DNA from: Aequorivita aquimaris
GTDB taxonomy: Bacteria; Bacteroidota; Bacteroidia; Flavobacteriales; Flavobacteriaceae
Reading direction: 5' to 3'
Assembly (NCBI RefSeq): GCF_001573155.1
Contig: NZ_JRWG01000002.1
Span: 434,001-498,000, forward strand
Length of the DNA: 64,000 nt
A program made the position numbers and the translations under genes. The notes beneath the pieces were generated by a model. It saw only the letters and a list, made by a program, of their open reading frames with translations. It did no database searches and was not told where the DNA came from. Below, one piece after another: positions 52,803 to 61,873 of this stretch; the first letter of the stretch is position 1; each line of letters starts with the position of its first letter.

Positions 52803-53726
52803 ATGAGCAAACTCGTAATCGTTGGTACCGTAGCTTTTGATGCTATTGAAACTCCTTTCGGGAAAACCGATAAAATCCTTGGCGGCGCCGCTACCTATAT
52901 AGGTTTGGCAGCTTCCCAATTTAAAGTTGATGGTGCAATAGTTTCAATCGTTGGTGGCGACTTTCCGAAGAAAGACCTAAAAATGCTCGAAGAAAACGGG
53001 ATGGATATTACAGGCCTTGAGGTCGTGGAAGATGGAAAAACCTTCTTCTGGAGCGGAAAATATCACAACGATATGAATACCCGCGACACCTTGATAACCG
53101 ATTTGAACGTGCTTGCCGATTTCAACCCACAAGTTCCCCAGAAATATCGCGACGCAGAGGTGGTTATGTTAGGAAACCTACATCCGCTCGTCCAATTGGG
53201 AGTTATTGAGCAGATGGATGCACCGAAATTAATTGTGCTGGACACGATGAATTTTTGGATGGACAGTGCCTTAAATGAATTAATGCAGGTTATCGCCAAA
53301 GTAGATGTAATTACTATCAACGACGAAGAAGCGAGACAACTATCGGGAGAATATTCATTGGTAAAGGCAGCTCAGAAAATTAGGGAAATGGGCCCCAATT
53401 ATGTAGTGATAAAAAAGGGCGAACACGGGGCGTTACTTTTTGATGATGACGATGTATTCTTCGCTCCTGCCATGCCATTGCGGGAAGTTTTTGACCCAAC
53501 GGGCGCCGGCGATACCTTTGCAGGCGGGTTTACCGGTTATTTGGCAAGAACAGGCGATTATAGTTACGATAATATGAAAAATGCGGTTATCAACGGCTCG
53601 GCCTTGGCTTCGTTTTGTGTTGAAAAATTTGGCCCCGAAAGGTTACTGAATCTAACAAATTCCGAAGTGCATCAACGCATACAGCAATTTAAGAGCTTAA
53701 CACAGTTTGACATCAAATTAACCTAA
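52803..53726 (+). CDS. PfkB family sugar or nucleoside kinase
   Basis: A 307-residue ribokinase-fold enzyme. The anion hole and catalytic Asp are in DPTGAGDTFAGGF; the N-terminal substrate-binding GGAATYIGLAAS is also typical. The order with purF downstream suggests a nucleoside or ribose substrate in purine metabolism, but the substrate cannot be read from sequence. A strong hairpin terminator follows. Confidence 0.9.
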   Translation: MSKLVIVGTVAFDAIETPFGKTDKILGGAATYIGLAASQFKVDGAIVSIVGGDFPKKDLKMLEENGMDITGLEVVEDGKTFFWSGKYHNDMNTRDTLITDLNVLADFNPQVPQKYRDAEVVMLGNLHPLVQLGVIEQMDAPKLIVLDTMNFWMDSALNELMQVIAKVDVITINDEEARQLSGEYSLVKAAQKIREMGPNYVVIKKGEHGALLFDDDDVFFAPAMPLREVFDPTGAGDTFAGGFTGYLARTGDYSYDNMKNAVINGSALASFCVEKFGPERLLNLTNSEVHQRIQQFKSLTQFDIKLT

Positions 53727-53731
53727 ATACG

Positions 53732-53757
53732 CGCCCTGAAATTTCAGGGCGTTTTTT
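53732..53757 (+). terminator. terminator after the PfkB kinase gene
   Basis: A perfect 10-bp stem CGCCCTGAAA/TTTCAGGGCG followed by six T residues, 5 bases past the stop codon. Confidence 0.92.
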
Positions 53758-53838
53758 GTAATTTTATTTTGAGAAAAAGTTAGCATCCAAATAAACACAG
53801 ACTTAATAACTTTTAACCATTAACTATTAACTTCACAA

Positions 53839-55737
53839 ATGAGCGACGCGTTAAAACACGAATGTGGAATTGCACTGGTAAGACTGTTGAAACCCTTGGA
53901 GTACTACAAGGAAAAATACGGGACGGCATTTTACGGTGTAAACAAAATGTATTTGATGATGGAGAAACAGCACAATCGCGGACAGGACGGTGCAGGTTTT
54001 GCCAGCATTAAACTGGACGTAAACCCCGGAGAGCGCTACATAAGTCGTGTTCGGTCCAATGCCGCGCAGCCCATTCAGGATATTTTTGCACAGATTAACG
54101 AGCGTATAAATCTTGAATTTAAGAACCATCCCGAATATAAAGATGATGTTGCCGCGCAGAAAAAAAATATTCCATATATAGGTGAATTGTTCCTCGGCCA
54201 CGTGCGGTACGGTACCTTCGGAATAAATAGTGTGGAAAATGTCCATCCCTTTTTACGCCAGAACAATTGGATGCACCGAAATTTAATTATTGCGGGAAAT
54301 TTCAACATGACTAATACCAACGAGCTTTTTGACAACCTCATAAAGCTCGGGATGCACCCAAAGGAAAAGGCCGATACCGTTACGGTAATGGAACGTATAG
54401 GCCATTTTCTGGATGATGCCGTAAGAAAATTATATAAAAAGGCGAAAGCGAAGGGAATGAACAAGCAGGAGGCTTCGCCCTACATTGCCGAAAACTTGAA
54501 CGTCGCCAAAATTCTTCGAAAGTCGGCTTCCAATTGGGATGGGGGATACGCCATGGCAGGTCTTTTGGGGCATGGAGACGCCTTTGTGCTTCGCGACCCT
54601 GCGGGAATCCGTCCTGCGTATTATTATCAAGATGAAGAGGTTATCGTGGTAGCTTCCGAACGGCCGGCAATCCAGACTGTCTTTAATGTTCCCTTTGAAG
54701 AAGTGAAAGAACTGGAACCTGGCAATGCCATCATCATTGAAAAGGATGGAAGCATGAAACTTTCTGAAATACTTGCACCATTGGAACGTAGATCCTGTTC
54801 TTTTGAACGCATTTATTTTTCCCGCGGAAGCGATGCAGAAATCTATCAGGAACGTAAAATGCTCGGAAAACTGATAATGCCGAAAATTTTGGAAGCCATA
54901 AAATACGATACCGAAAACTCAGTATTTTCCTTTATACCGAATACGGCAGAAACTTCCTTCTACGGAATGCTGGAAGCCGCACAGGACGAACTTAACAAAC
55001 AGAAGAACGAGGCTATCCTGAAAGAAAAGGAAAGTTTGACTCCCGAACGCCTTCAACAGATACAGGCGCACAAAATACGCACCGAGAAAATTGCGATAAA
55101 GGACGTAAAATTAAGAACCTTTATTACGGACGATAGCAGCCGCGACGATTTGGTGGCCCACGTTTATGACGTTACCTACGGCGTAGTAAAACCAGATGAT
55201 AACTTGGTAATTATAGACGATAGCATCGTTCGCGGAACAACGCTAAAAAAGAGTATCTTAAAAATGCTGGACAGGCTACACCCGAAGCAGATTGTCGTGG
55301 TTTCTTCGGCGCCCCAAATTCGTTATCCGGACTGTTATGGAATCGATATGGCACGGCTGGAACATTTGGTTGCTTTCCAAGCGGCTTTGGAACTTCATAA
55401 AGATCGCGGCACTTACGCAATTGTGGAGGAGATTTACCATAAATGTAAAGAGCAAGTTGAAATGGAGGACGTTTCAGTTATCAATCATGTCAAGAAATTA
55501 TATGCTCCTTTCTCCGACGAGGAGATTTCTGATAAAATTGCCGAAATAATAAGCGATGTGGATATTAAGGCTAAAGTAAAACTGATTTTTCAGTCTGTTG
55601 ATGATCTTCATAAGGCATGTCCAAAAAATCTGGGCGATTGGTATTTTACCGGAAATTACCCAACAGCAGGTGGGAATAGGGTTGTGAATAGGGCATACAT
55701 TAACTTTTACGAGGGCAATCCCGAACGGGCATATTAA
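53839..55737 (+). CDS. purF: amidophosphoribosyltransferase-type enzyme
   Basis: A 632-residue enzyme of the first purine step, making phosphoribosylamine from PRPP and glutamine. The N-terminal nucleophile should be Cys9 (HECGIALV) after processing. The glutaminase part contains LGHVRYGTFG, and the PRPP site is IIDDSIVRGTT. It is longer than E. coli PurF (505 residues), as usual for this Bacteroidota form. The 880-bp stretch after it carries the two candidate small RNA genes. Confidence 0.93.
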   Translation: MSDALKHECGIALVRLLKPLEYYKEKYGTAFYGVNKMYLMMEKQHNRGQDGAGFASIKLDVNPGERYISRVRSNAAQPIQDIFAQINERINLEFKNHPEYKDDVAAQKKNIPYIGELFLGHVRYGTFGINSVENVHPFLRQNNWMHRNLIIAGNFNMTNTNELFDNLIKLGMHPKEKADTVTVMERIGHFLDDAVRKLYKKAKAKGMNKQEASPYIAENLNVAKILRKSASNWDGGYAMAGLLGHGDAFVLRDPAGIRPAYYYQDEEVIVVASERPAIQTVFNVPFEEVKELEPGNAIIIEKDGSMKLSEILAPLERRSCSFERIYFSRGSDAEIYQERKMLGKLIMPKILEAIKYDTENSVFSFIPNTAETSFYGMLEAAQDELNKQKNEAILKEKESLTPERLQQIQAHKIRTEKIAIKDVKLRTFITDDSSRDDLVAHVYDVTYGVVKPDDNLVIIDDSIVRGTTLKKSILKMLDRLHPKQIVVVSSAPQIRYPDCYGIDMARLEHLVAFQAALELHKDRGTYAIVEEIYHKCKEQVEMEDVSVINHVKKLYAPFSDEEISDKIAEIISDVDIKAKVKLIFQSVDDLHKACPKNLGDWYFTGNYPTAGGNRVVNRAYINFYEGNPERAY

Positions 55738-55836
55738 AATTTCCCAAAATTTAACAGGGCCATTGCCGTTTATCGGAAAGCTAATTCACTTAATCGAAAT
55801 TGTTGATTAACACTGTTTTACTGCTTAAACTTGAAT

Positions 55837-55925
55837 TATATTTGAACTTACCATAAGGCGTAAGTAGGTTAGGTCTATGGTAAGATTTGGGGCAAAATAG
55901 GCAGGCTTAGGTCTGCCTATTTTCA
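55837..55925 (+). ncRNA. candidate small RNA, copy 1, with its own promoter and terminator
   Basis: A -7 element TATATTTG (55837-55844) is followed by a stem-loop with arms CTTACCATA (55847-55855) and TATGGTAAG (55876-55884) and a 20-base loop ending in GTAAGTAGGTTAGGTC. The linker GATTTGGGGCAAAA leads into a terminator hairpin, AAAATAGGCAG/CTGCCTATTTT (55894-55923). No open reading frame of note lies inside. The unit is homologous to copy 2 at 56186. It is not identified with a known family; the Flavo-1 motif is one candidate to test. Confidence 0.6.
55894..55925 (+). terminator. terminator of candidate small RNA copy 1
   Basis: An 11-bp stem AAAATAGGCAG/CTGCCTATTTT with an 8-base loop; the descending arm ends in four T residues. 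Confidence 0.7.
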
Positions 55926-55926
55926 T

Positions 55927-56185
55927 ATAAGCCCTTTACAAGTCTTCATAATTTTCTCTATACCAATTCCAACGAATAATTTCTTCCCACTACTTTTGGA
56001 AAAATAATTCAATTTCTTAACCAAGGAAATCTGTACATCGAAAATTTCTCGCTTAGCCGAAGCGATGGGGTTGTTAAAATCTTAGTTTTAATGAGGTAAT
56101 TTTAGCTGGAATATGTCAAAATATGTTTTTTAACGAAAATATTGGCAATTCATCTAAAAGCATAATTCTGAATGTATTATTGACC
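55927..56185. other. noncoding spacer between the two candidate small RNAs
   Basis: About 260 AT-rich bases with no credible open frame. Only a 5-bp hairpin, CGCTT/AAGCG at 56050-56064, was noticed. Confidence 0.5.
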
Positions 56186-56275
56186 TATATTTGAACATAC
56201 CATTAGCATAAGTAGGTTAAGTTCATGGTAGATTTGGGGCAAAAAAAGGTAAACGATAGTTTACCTTTTTTTATG
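56186..56275 (+). ncRNA. candidate small RNA, copy 2, with its own promoter and terminator
   Basis: TATATTTG (56186-56193) is followed by the stem TACCAT (56198-56203)/ATGGTA (56225-56230), whose loop contains CATAAGTAGGTTAAGTT, then GATTTGGGGCAAAA and a hairpin with arms AAAAAAAGGTAAAC (56241-56254) and GTTTACCTTTTTTT (56259-56272). Loop and linker are nearly the same as in copy 1, the stem pairs are kept, and the terminator sequence is different. This pattern is what selection on an RNA would leave. An open frame through here (56225-56560) is judged to be chance. Confidence 0.6.
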
Positions 56276-56284
56276 CCCAAATCT
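56231..56284 (+). terminator. terminator of candidate small RNA copy 2
   Basis: A long hairpin in which GATTTGGGGCA and the A-rich arm pair with a T-rich arm ending TGCCCAAATC. Stem arms are about 24 bases with a few mismatches, around the loop GATA. Confidence 0.7.
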
Positions 56285-56545
56285 CAACGGGGTGGCGAGC
56301 CATCAGCTTGCTGTTTCTTAAGTTCAGAATTTTATTGCGAGCCGTTTTTCTTTTTCCGGACGCTAGTTTACCTTTTTTTATGTCCCAAATCTTCGGGGTG
56401 GCGAGCAGTTCCGTATTTTCATTCTATGTTTCGGAAATTCAAAGCGAGCCGTTTCCCCTTCCCCCCGAGACACTCGTTTGCCTTTTTCTATACCCAAATC
56501 TCAACTTGTGTCGAGCGGTCTTCGTTTCCTTTTTTACCCAAGGTC
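56259..56545. repeat. three degenerate ~108-bp tandem repeats
   Basis: Units begin with GTTTACC or GTTTGCC at 56259, 56366 and 56476, a period of 107-110 bases; the third is truncated. Each starts with the T-rich arm of the copy 2 terminator and continues with CCCAAATCT, and the first two carry two GCGAGC boxes each (56295, 56337, 56401, 56444). Read on the minus strand, each unit recalls the 3' part of copy 2. Confidence 0.65.
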
Positions 56546-56561
56546 AATTATTTCGCATAAA

Positions 56562-56595
56562 AAAATCCGCAGTTCAAAAATGAAACTGCGGATTC
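56562..56595 (-). terminator. terminator of sod
   Basis: A 10-bp stem ATCCGCAGTT (56565-56574)/AACTGCGGAT (56584-56593) with a T-run on the minus strand, 22 bases past the sod stop. Confidence 0.88.
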
Positions 56596-56616
56596 GGTAT
56601 AATTTATTACTTGAAT

Positions 56617-57225
56617 TTATTTATTCTTCGCATAATTAGAAGAAACTTCTTCCCAGTTAATTACATTCCAAAACGCACCAACATAATCGGGGCGCTTATT
56701 TTGATACTTTAGGTAATAGGCGTGTTCCCAAACATCCAATCCTAAGATGGGCGTTCCGCCGCAGCCTACGCCGGGCATTAATGGGTTGTCCTGGTTTGGG
56801 GTAGAGCAGATTTCCAGTTTACCTCCTTTGTGTACGCAAAGCCAGGCCCAACCGGAACCAAATTGTGTTTTTGCGGCCTCGGAAAATTTCTCCTTAAAGG
56901 CATTAAAACTTCCAAAGGCGCTATCAATGGCTTTGGCCAGATCGCCCGATGGCTTTCCGCCCCCGTTTGGCGACATTACCTTCCAAAAAAGGCTGTGGTT
57001 GTAAAATCCACCGCCGTTATTACGCACGGCTTTATTATCCATATCCAGATTGGTCAAAATATTTTCAATTGTTTTTCCTTCCTTATCGGTGCCCTTAATG
57101 GCATCGTTCAATTTATCGGTATAACCTTGGTGGTGCTTGTCGTGGTGTATCTCCATGGTTTTTGCGTCTATGTGCGGTTCCAAGGCATCAAATGCATACG
57201 GTAATTTCGGTAGTTCGAATGACAT
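56617..57225 (-). CDS. sodA: superoxide dismutase (Fe/Mn family)
   Basis: A 202-residue dismutase. Metal ligands H27 and H77 are visible, with the last two (Asp and His) in [19 protein letters not shown]. The GSGWAWL motif is intact. The pattern favours the Mn type, but metal choice is not certain from sequence. It is transcribed toward purF and ends at a strong terminator, leaving the small RNA region between the two. Confidence 0.95.
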   Translation of the reverse strand: MSFELPKLPYAFDALEPHIDAKTMEIHHDKHHQGYTDKLNDAIKGTDKEGKTIENILTNLDMDNKAVRNNGGGFYNHSLFWKVMSPNGGGKPSGDLAKAIDSAFGSFNAFKEKFSEAAKTQFGSGWAWLCVHKGGKLEICSTPNQDNPLMPGVGCGGTPILGLDVWEHAYYLKYQNKRPDYVGAFWNVINWEEVSSNYAKNK

Positions 57226-57263
57226 AATTATATTGTTTTTTATTGGTTATTACTAAATTCCCT

Positions 57264-57271
57264 CAAATTTA
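57264..57271 (-). promoter_or_regulatory. -7 promoter element of sod
   Basis: TAAATTTG on the minus strand matches TAnnTTTG, 38 bases before the ATG. Confidence 0.5.
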
Positions 57272-57365
57272 AACATAATAGTGGGCCGAAAGTGTTATAG
57301 CTTTTATAAGATTTCTATTCAACCATAGATTAATTTGATTCCAAAGCCCTAAAAGCAGTATTTTA

Positions 57366-60300
57366 GTGCAAAATGAAAATTCCGTGGAAAAACAATCCTC
57401 CTTTTCAATTTATGATGCCGCGGCAGGAAGTGGAAAGACCTTCACACTTGTAAAAGAATATCTAAAGCAGATCCTTTCTTCAAAAAGTGAAGATTACTTT
57501 AAGCATCTTTTGGCAATCACTTTTACCAACAAAGCAGTGACCGAAATGAAGCAGCGCATTGTGGAAACTTTGGTGAATTTCAGCGAAGAAAAAAGCGTTG
57601 CGGAACCCTTACCGATGATGCTGAAAATTGCTGAAGAAACGGATAAAAGTTTGGTTGAAATCCAAATGCAGTCCCGAAAAATTATAAAAAACCTGCTTCA
57701 TAATTACGCAGCTTTCAGCGTAGAGACCATTGATAGATTCAACCATCGATTAATACGAACTTTTGCACGCGATTTAAAACTGGCAACCAATTTTGAAGTT
57801 ACGCTTGAAACCAATGAACTTTTGGCAGAGGCCGTGGATCTTTTACTGAGCAAAGCTGGAGAAAACAAGGAAATTACAAAGGTTTTGCTCGATTTTGCAT
57901 TAGAAAAAACAGACGACGACAAATCATGGGACATTTCCCGGGATATTGCAGAAGCTGCAAAATTGCTTTACGATGAAAACAATTCAGGACACGTTTCGGT
58001 TTTAAAAGAGAAATCTTTGGAGGATTTTCTGGAATTTAAAAAGCAATTGGTTCTTAAAAAGAAATTACTCTCGCAGAAAATTGAGAGCATCGCTTCGCAG
58101 ACGCTTCAACTTATTGAAGAGAGCGGTTTGCAGGACGACGATTTCAGTGGAGGTTATCTTCCGAAGCATTTCCAAAATCTTTCAGTGGGGAGATATGATG
58201 TAAATTTTAGTGCAAAATGGCAGGAGACCATGGGTGAAAAGCCACTTTATCCAAAACGGGTTTCTGCAGCAATTGGAGGTATAATTGATGAATTAACGCC
58301 CCATTTTATTGTAAACTTTCAGCAAACAAAAGAGTTGGTTTTCAAGGTACTATTGTTTGAAAATATGCTGAAAAACATTACCCCGCTTTCCGTAATAAAT
58401 CTGGTGAACCACGAAATTGAAACCATTAAGGAAGAAAAAAATGTGTTGCCTATTTCAGAATTCAATTCGCTTATAAATAAGGAAATTAAAAACCAGCCGG
58501 CCCCTTTTATTTATGAGCGTTTGGGAGAAAAATACCGACACTTTTTTATCGATGAATTTCAGGATACCTCAAAACTTCAGTGGGAAAATTTAATTCCGCT
58601 AATCGATAATGCCCTGTCGCAGGAATTGGAGCCAAGCTCTGGAAGTCTTTTGTTGGTAGGCGATGCTAAGCAATCCATCTATCGCTGGCGCGGGGGATTG
58701 CCCGAACAATTTATGGGTTTATGCAGAAATGAAAATCCGTTTCAGCGGGAAAAGAAGATATTGGCGCTTGGCACCAATTATCGCAGTTGCAAGGAAATAG
58801 TGGATTTCAACAATGAATTTTTCACTTTCATTTCTTCTTATTTTGCAGATTCCGGCCACGAAAATTTGTACTTAGAAGGAAATAAACAAAACTGCAATGA
58901 TAAAAAGAACGGTTATATAAAATTTGAATTTGTTGAAAAGCAGAATAAAACAGAAAAAACAGAAGCTTATTCAACGCTGGTTTTAGAAACAATTCACGAA
59001 GTTAAAAACAAAGGTTTTTCCGAAAGCGATATTTGTATTTTAACAAGAAAAAAGGCAGATGGGATAGCACTTGGCTCATTTTTGATGGAGCAGGGCGTGT
59101 CTGTAATTTCTTCGGAAACCTTGTTGTTGCAATCATCGCCATTTGTAGAAATGCTTGTTTTTTCGCTTCAGTTTTGTCTACAACCAAACAATGACGAAGC
59201 CAAAATACAGTTGTTGGATTTGCTGCATGACCACTTGAATATTTCAGAGGCGAAGCACACTTTTTTCACTAAATTTCTAAATATTTCAGACCAAAAATTT
59301 ACTGAAAATTTAAAGAAATATGATGTTGATTTCTCTTTTGCGGAAATGGGCTCCGTTTCACTTTATGAGGCCTTTGAATATTGCATGGAAAAATTCAAAA
59401 TAGCCGATGTTGCCGACGCATATCTTTGCGGGTTTATGGATTTGGTCTATGAATTTGAGCAACAACCCCAGGCAGATAAATTTTCGTTTATGGATTATTG
59501 GGAAACAAAAAAAGATAGCGCCTCCATTCCTGCCAGTGAAGGCACAAATGCCGTGCAATTGATGACCATTCACAAAGCAAAGGGGCTGGAGTTTCCAATA
59601 GTGATTTTTCCCTTTGCTGATATTCAATTATTTGACGGTAAGCATGATAAGCTTTGGTATCCTTTGGCGAATGAAAACTTCAGCTTTAAGAAAGCGCAAA
59701 TAAACTTTAAGTCTGAAATAGCAAATTACGGTGAAATTGGAGAACAAATGTACCACGAGCATCGAAGCCAGTTGGAACTGGACAATATTAATCTGCTCTA
59801 CGTTACCCTAACGCGCGCTGTTGAGAAACTCTATGTTTTTGCTGAAATGCCAACGGAACCCAAAGATGGAATTCCTTCCTCCTACAACCATCTTTTTATG
59901 AAATTTCTGAAACAAGGGGGAATGTGGAATAGCGATCAAAGAGTTTATGAATTTGGGAAAAATTTAGAAAAAACTTCAAAAGAAAAAGAAGTTGTTCCCC
60001 AAATAAGGCCAAAATACCTTTCCAGTAACCCCCAAAAGCACGGACTTAAAATTGTTCCATCCCAAGAAACTTATTTGGAGACAGAAACAGTTGCTGCCAT
60101 TACTGCGGGGAATTTGCTTCACGACACCATGGCCCAGATTTATACGGAAATTGATGCCGAAAGGGTTTTAATGGAATTGGAAGAGCGCGCCATAATCCCA
60201 AAAGATGAGTTTGATAGTTTACGGAAAACAGTTTATCAAATTATTCAACATACAGATTTGAGGAAACTATTTGACGGCACTTATAAAGTTTATAACGAAC

Positions 60301-60524
60301 GGAGTATAATCACAAAAGACGGCTTGGTTTTGCGACCAGATAGAATAAATATAAGTACTGCAAACACTTCGGTAATTGTGGATTATAAATCCGGAAGCCC
60401 TAAAATTTACCATAATGACCAATTGATTGATTATGCGAATGCGTTGCAGGATATGGGGTTTGTGGTTTCAGAAAAAATGCTTATCTACAGCAACAAGGAT
60501 GAAATAGTAATAAATAAAGTTTAA
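57366..60524 (+). CDS. AddA-like UvrD-family helicase/nuclease
   Basis: A 1052-residue protein with Walker A AAAGSGKTFTLVKEYL near residue 18, Walker B DEFQDTSKLQW, and helicase motifs AKQSIYRWRGG, TIHKAKGLEFP and LLYVTLTRAVEKLY. The C-terminal RPDRINIS...VIVDYKSG pattern looks like a RecB-type nuclease core. It would resect double-strand breaks with a second subunit; an AddB-like gene starts at 63333. The start is a GTG at 57366, with GTG 57384 an alternative. An ATG 7 bases downstream of the first GTG is out of frame. Confidence 0.9.
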   Translation: MQNENSVEKQSSFSIYDAAAGSGKTFTLVKEYLKQILSSKSEDYFKHLLAITFTNKAVTEMKQRIVETLVNFSEEKSVAEPLPMMLKIAEETDKSLVEIQMQSRKIIKNLLHNYAAFSVETIDRFNHRLIRTFARDLKLATNFEVTLETNELLAEAVDLLLSKAGENKEITKVLLDFALEKTDDDKSWDISRDIAEAAKLLYDENNSGHVSVLKEKSLEDFLEFKKQLVLKKKLLSQKIESIASQTLQLIEESGLQDDDFSGGYLPKHFQNLSVGRYDVNFSAKWQETMGEKPLYPKRVSAAIGGIIDELTPHFIVNFQQTKELVFKVLLFENMLKNITPLSVINLVNHEIETIKEEKNVLPISEFNSLINKEIKNQPAPFIYERLGEKYRHFFIDEFQDTSKLQWENLIPLIDNALSQELEPSSGSLLLVGDAKQSIYRWRGGLPEQFMGLCRNENPFQREKKILALGTNYRSCKEIVDFNNEFFTFISSYFADSGHENLYLEGNKQNCNDKKNGYIKFEFVEKQNKTEKTEAYSTLVLETIHEVKNKGFSESDICILTRKKADGIALGSFLMEQGVSVISSETLLLQSSPFVEMLVFSLQFCLQPNNDEAKIQLLDLLHDHLNISEAKHTFFTKFLNISDQKFTENLKKYDVDFSFAEMGSVSLYEAFEYCMEKFKIADVADAYLCGFMDLVYEFEQQPQADKFSFMDYWETKKDSASIPASEGTNAVQLMTIHKAKGLEFPIVIFPFADIQLFDGKHDKLWYPLANENFSFKKAQINFKSEIANYGEIGEQMYHEHRSQLELDNINLLYVTLTRAVEKLYVFAEMPTEPKDGIPSSYNHLFMKFLKQGGMWNSDQRVYEFGKNLEKTSKEKEVVPQIRPKYLSSNPQKHGLKIVPSQETYLETETVAAITAGNLLHDTMAQIYTEIDAERVLMELEERAIIPKDEFDSLRKTVYQIIQHTDLRKLFDGTYKVYNERSIITKDGLVLRPDRINISTANTSVIVDYKSGSPKIYHNDQLIDYANALQDMGFVVSEKMLIYSNKDEIVINKV

Positions 60525-60551
60525 TTTTGAAACTTTAAACAAAGTTTAATT

Positions 60552-61748
60552 ATGTACGGAAAAATAAAGGAACATCTAGAGAAAGAACTTGAAGAAATAA
60601 AGGACAACGGACTTTATAAAAAAGAGCGTATCATTACTTCGCCACAAGATGCTGAAATCACTATATCAACGGGTGAGAAGGTTATCAATTTTTGTGCGAA
60701 TAATTATTTAGGCCTTTCTTCAAATAAAGAGGTGATCCAAGCAGCAAAAGATGCGATGGACACTCACGGTTTTGGAATGTCGTCAGTTCGTTTTATTTGC
60801 GGAACACAGGACATCCATAAAGAGCTGGAGAAGAAAATAGCCGATTTTTACGAAACTGAAGATACTATATTATATGCAGCTGCTTTTGATGCCAACGGAG
60901 GTGTTTTTGAACCCCTTTTGGGCGCTGAAGACGCAATTATCTCAGATTCGTTGAACCACGCTTCTATAATAGATGGGGTTCGGTTGTGCAAAGCAGCCCG
61001 CTACCGTTATGAGAATAGCAATATGGAAGATTTGGAAAAGCAACTAATTGCCGCTAATGAAAAAGGTGCCAGATTTAAAATTATAGTTACGGACGGTGTA
61101 TTTTCGATGGACGGTTTGGTAGCCCCGCTTGATAAAATTTGTGATTTGGCTGATAAATATGATGCCATGGTAATGATTGATGAATGTCATGCCGCTGGAT
61201 TTATAGGTGATACCGGAAGAGGGACCTTGGAAGAGAAAGGTGTAATGGGCAGAATAGATATTATTACCGGAACACTTGGAAAAGCTTTGGGTGGTGCCAT
61301 GGGCGGTTATACAACTGGCAAAAAAGAAATTATTGAAATGCTTCGCCAGCGTTCCCGTCCTTATTTGTTTTCAAACTCATTGGCGCCTGCAATTGTTGGA
61401 GCATCTATTAAGGTGTTTGATATGCTTTCAAGTAATACTTCCCTAAGAGATAAGCTGGCAGAAAATACGGCTTATTTCAAAAAAGGAATGAAAGAAGCAG
61501 GATTTGATATTATTGATGGTGATTCTGCTATAGTACCAGTAATGTTGTATGATGCCAAACTATCTCAGCAAATGGCAGATATGCTTTTGGAAGAGGGAAT
61601 ATATGTTATAGGATTCTTTTTTCCCGTTGTGCCGAAAGGCAAGGCACGAATCCGTGTGCAGCTTTCAGCAGCCCACAGTAAAGCGCATTTGGACAAAGCC
61701 ATAAATGCGTTTATTAAGATTGGACAAAAATTGGGGGTTATTGACTAG
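60552..61748 (+). CDS. kbl: glycine C-acetyltransferase (2-amino-3-ketobutyrate CoA ligase)
   Basis: A 398-residue PLP enzyme of threonine breakdown that interconverts 2-amino-3-ketobutyrate plus CoA with glycine plus acetyl-CoA. The PLP lysine is K244 ([18 protein letters not shown]) and D210 lies in [13 protein letters not shown]. Length equals that of E. coli Kbl. The gap to the helicase gene is 27 bases and holds a small AAACTTT/AAAGTTT hairpin, so they may share a transcript. Confidence 0.95.
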   Translation: MYGKIKEHLEKELEEIKDNGLYKKERIITSPQDAEITISTGEKVINFCANNYLGLSSNKEVIQAAKDAMDTHGFGMSSVRFICGTQDIHKELEKKIADFYETEDTILYAAAFDANGGVFEPLLGAEDAIISDSLNHASIIDGVRLCKAARYRYENSNMEDLEKQLIAANEKGARFKIIVTDGVFSMDGLVAPLDKICDLADKYDAMVMIDECHAAGFIGDTGRGTLEEKGVMGRIDIITGTLGKALGGAMGGYTTGKKEIIEMLRQRSRPYLFSNSLAPAIVGASIKVFDMLSSNTSLRDKLAENTAYFKKGMKEAGFDIIDGDSAIVPVMLYDAKLSQQMADMLLEEGIYVIGFFFPVVPKGKARIRVQLSAAHSKAHLDKAINAFIKIGQKLGVID

Positions 61749-61807
61749 TAAATCCTTTATTTACGTATCAATAGCAACGACTTTAGGAAAATTTTATTAG
61801 ATTTGCT

Positions 61808-61838
61808 TTTGTTTATAAAATTTAACAACTTACTTTTG
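61808..61838 (+). promoter_or_regulatory. strong promoter of the ompA-like gene
   Basis: TTTG (61808-61811), a 19-base spacer and TACTTTTG (61831-61838), the most consensus-like Bacteroidota promoter in the window. It lies 35 bases before the ATG. Confidence 0.8.
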
Positions 61839-61873
61839 CTCTTAATTAACACTTAAAAATTAAACAATCGAAT

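Noticed and set aside
56225-56560. A 111-codon open frame on the plus strand through the tandem repeats
   Set aside because: It begins inside the candidate RNA stem, crosses a strong terminator, and encodes Phe/Pro/Ser-rich repeats with no recognisable family. The repeated DNA explains it.
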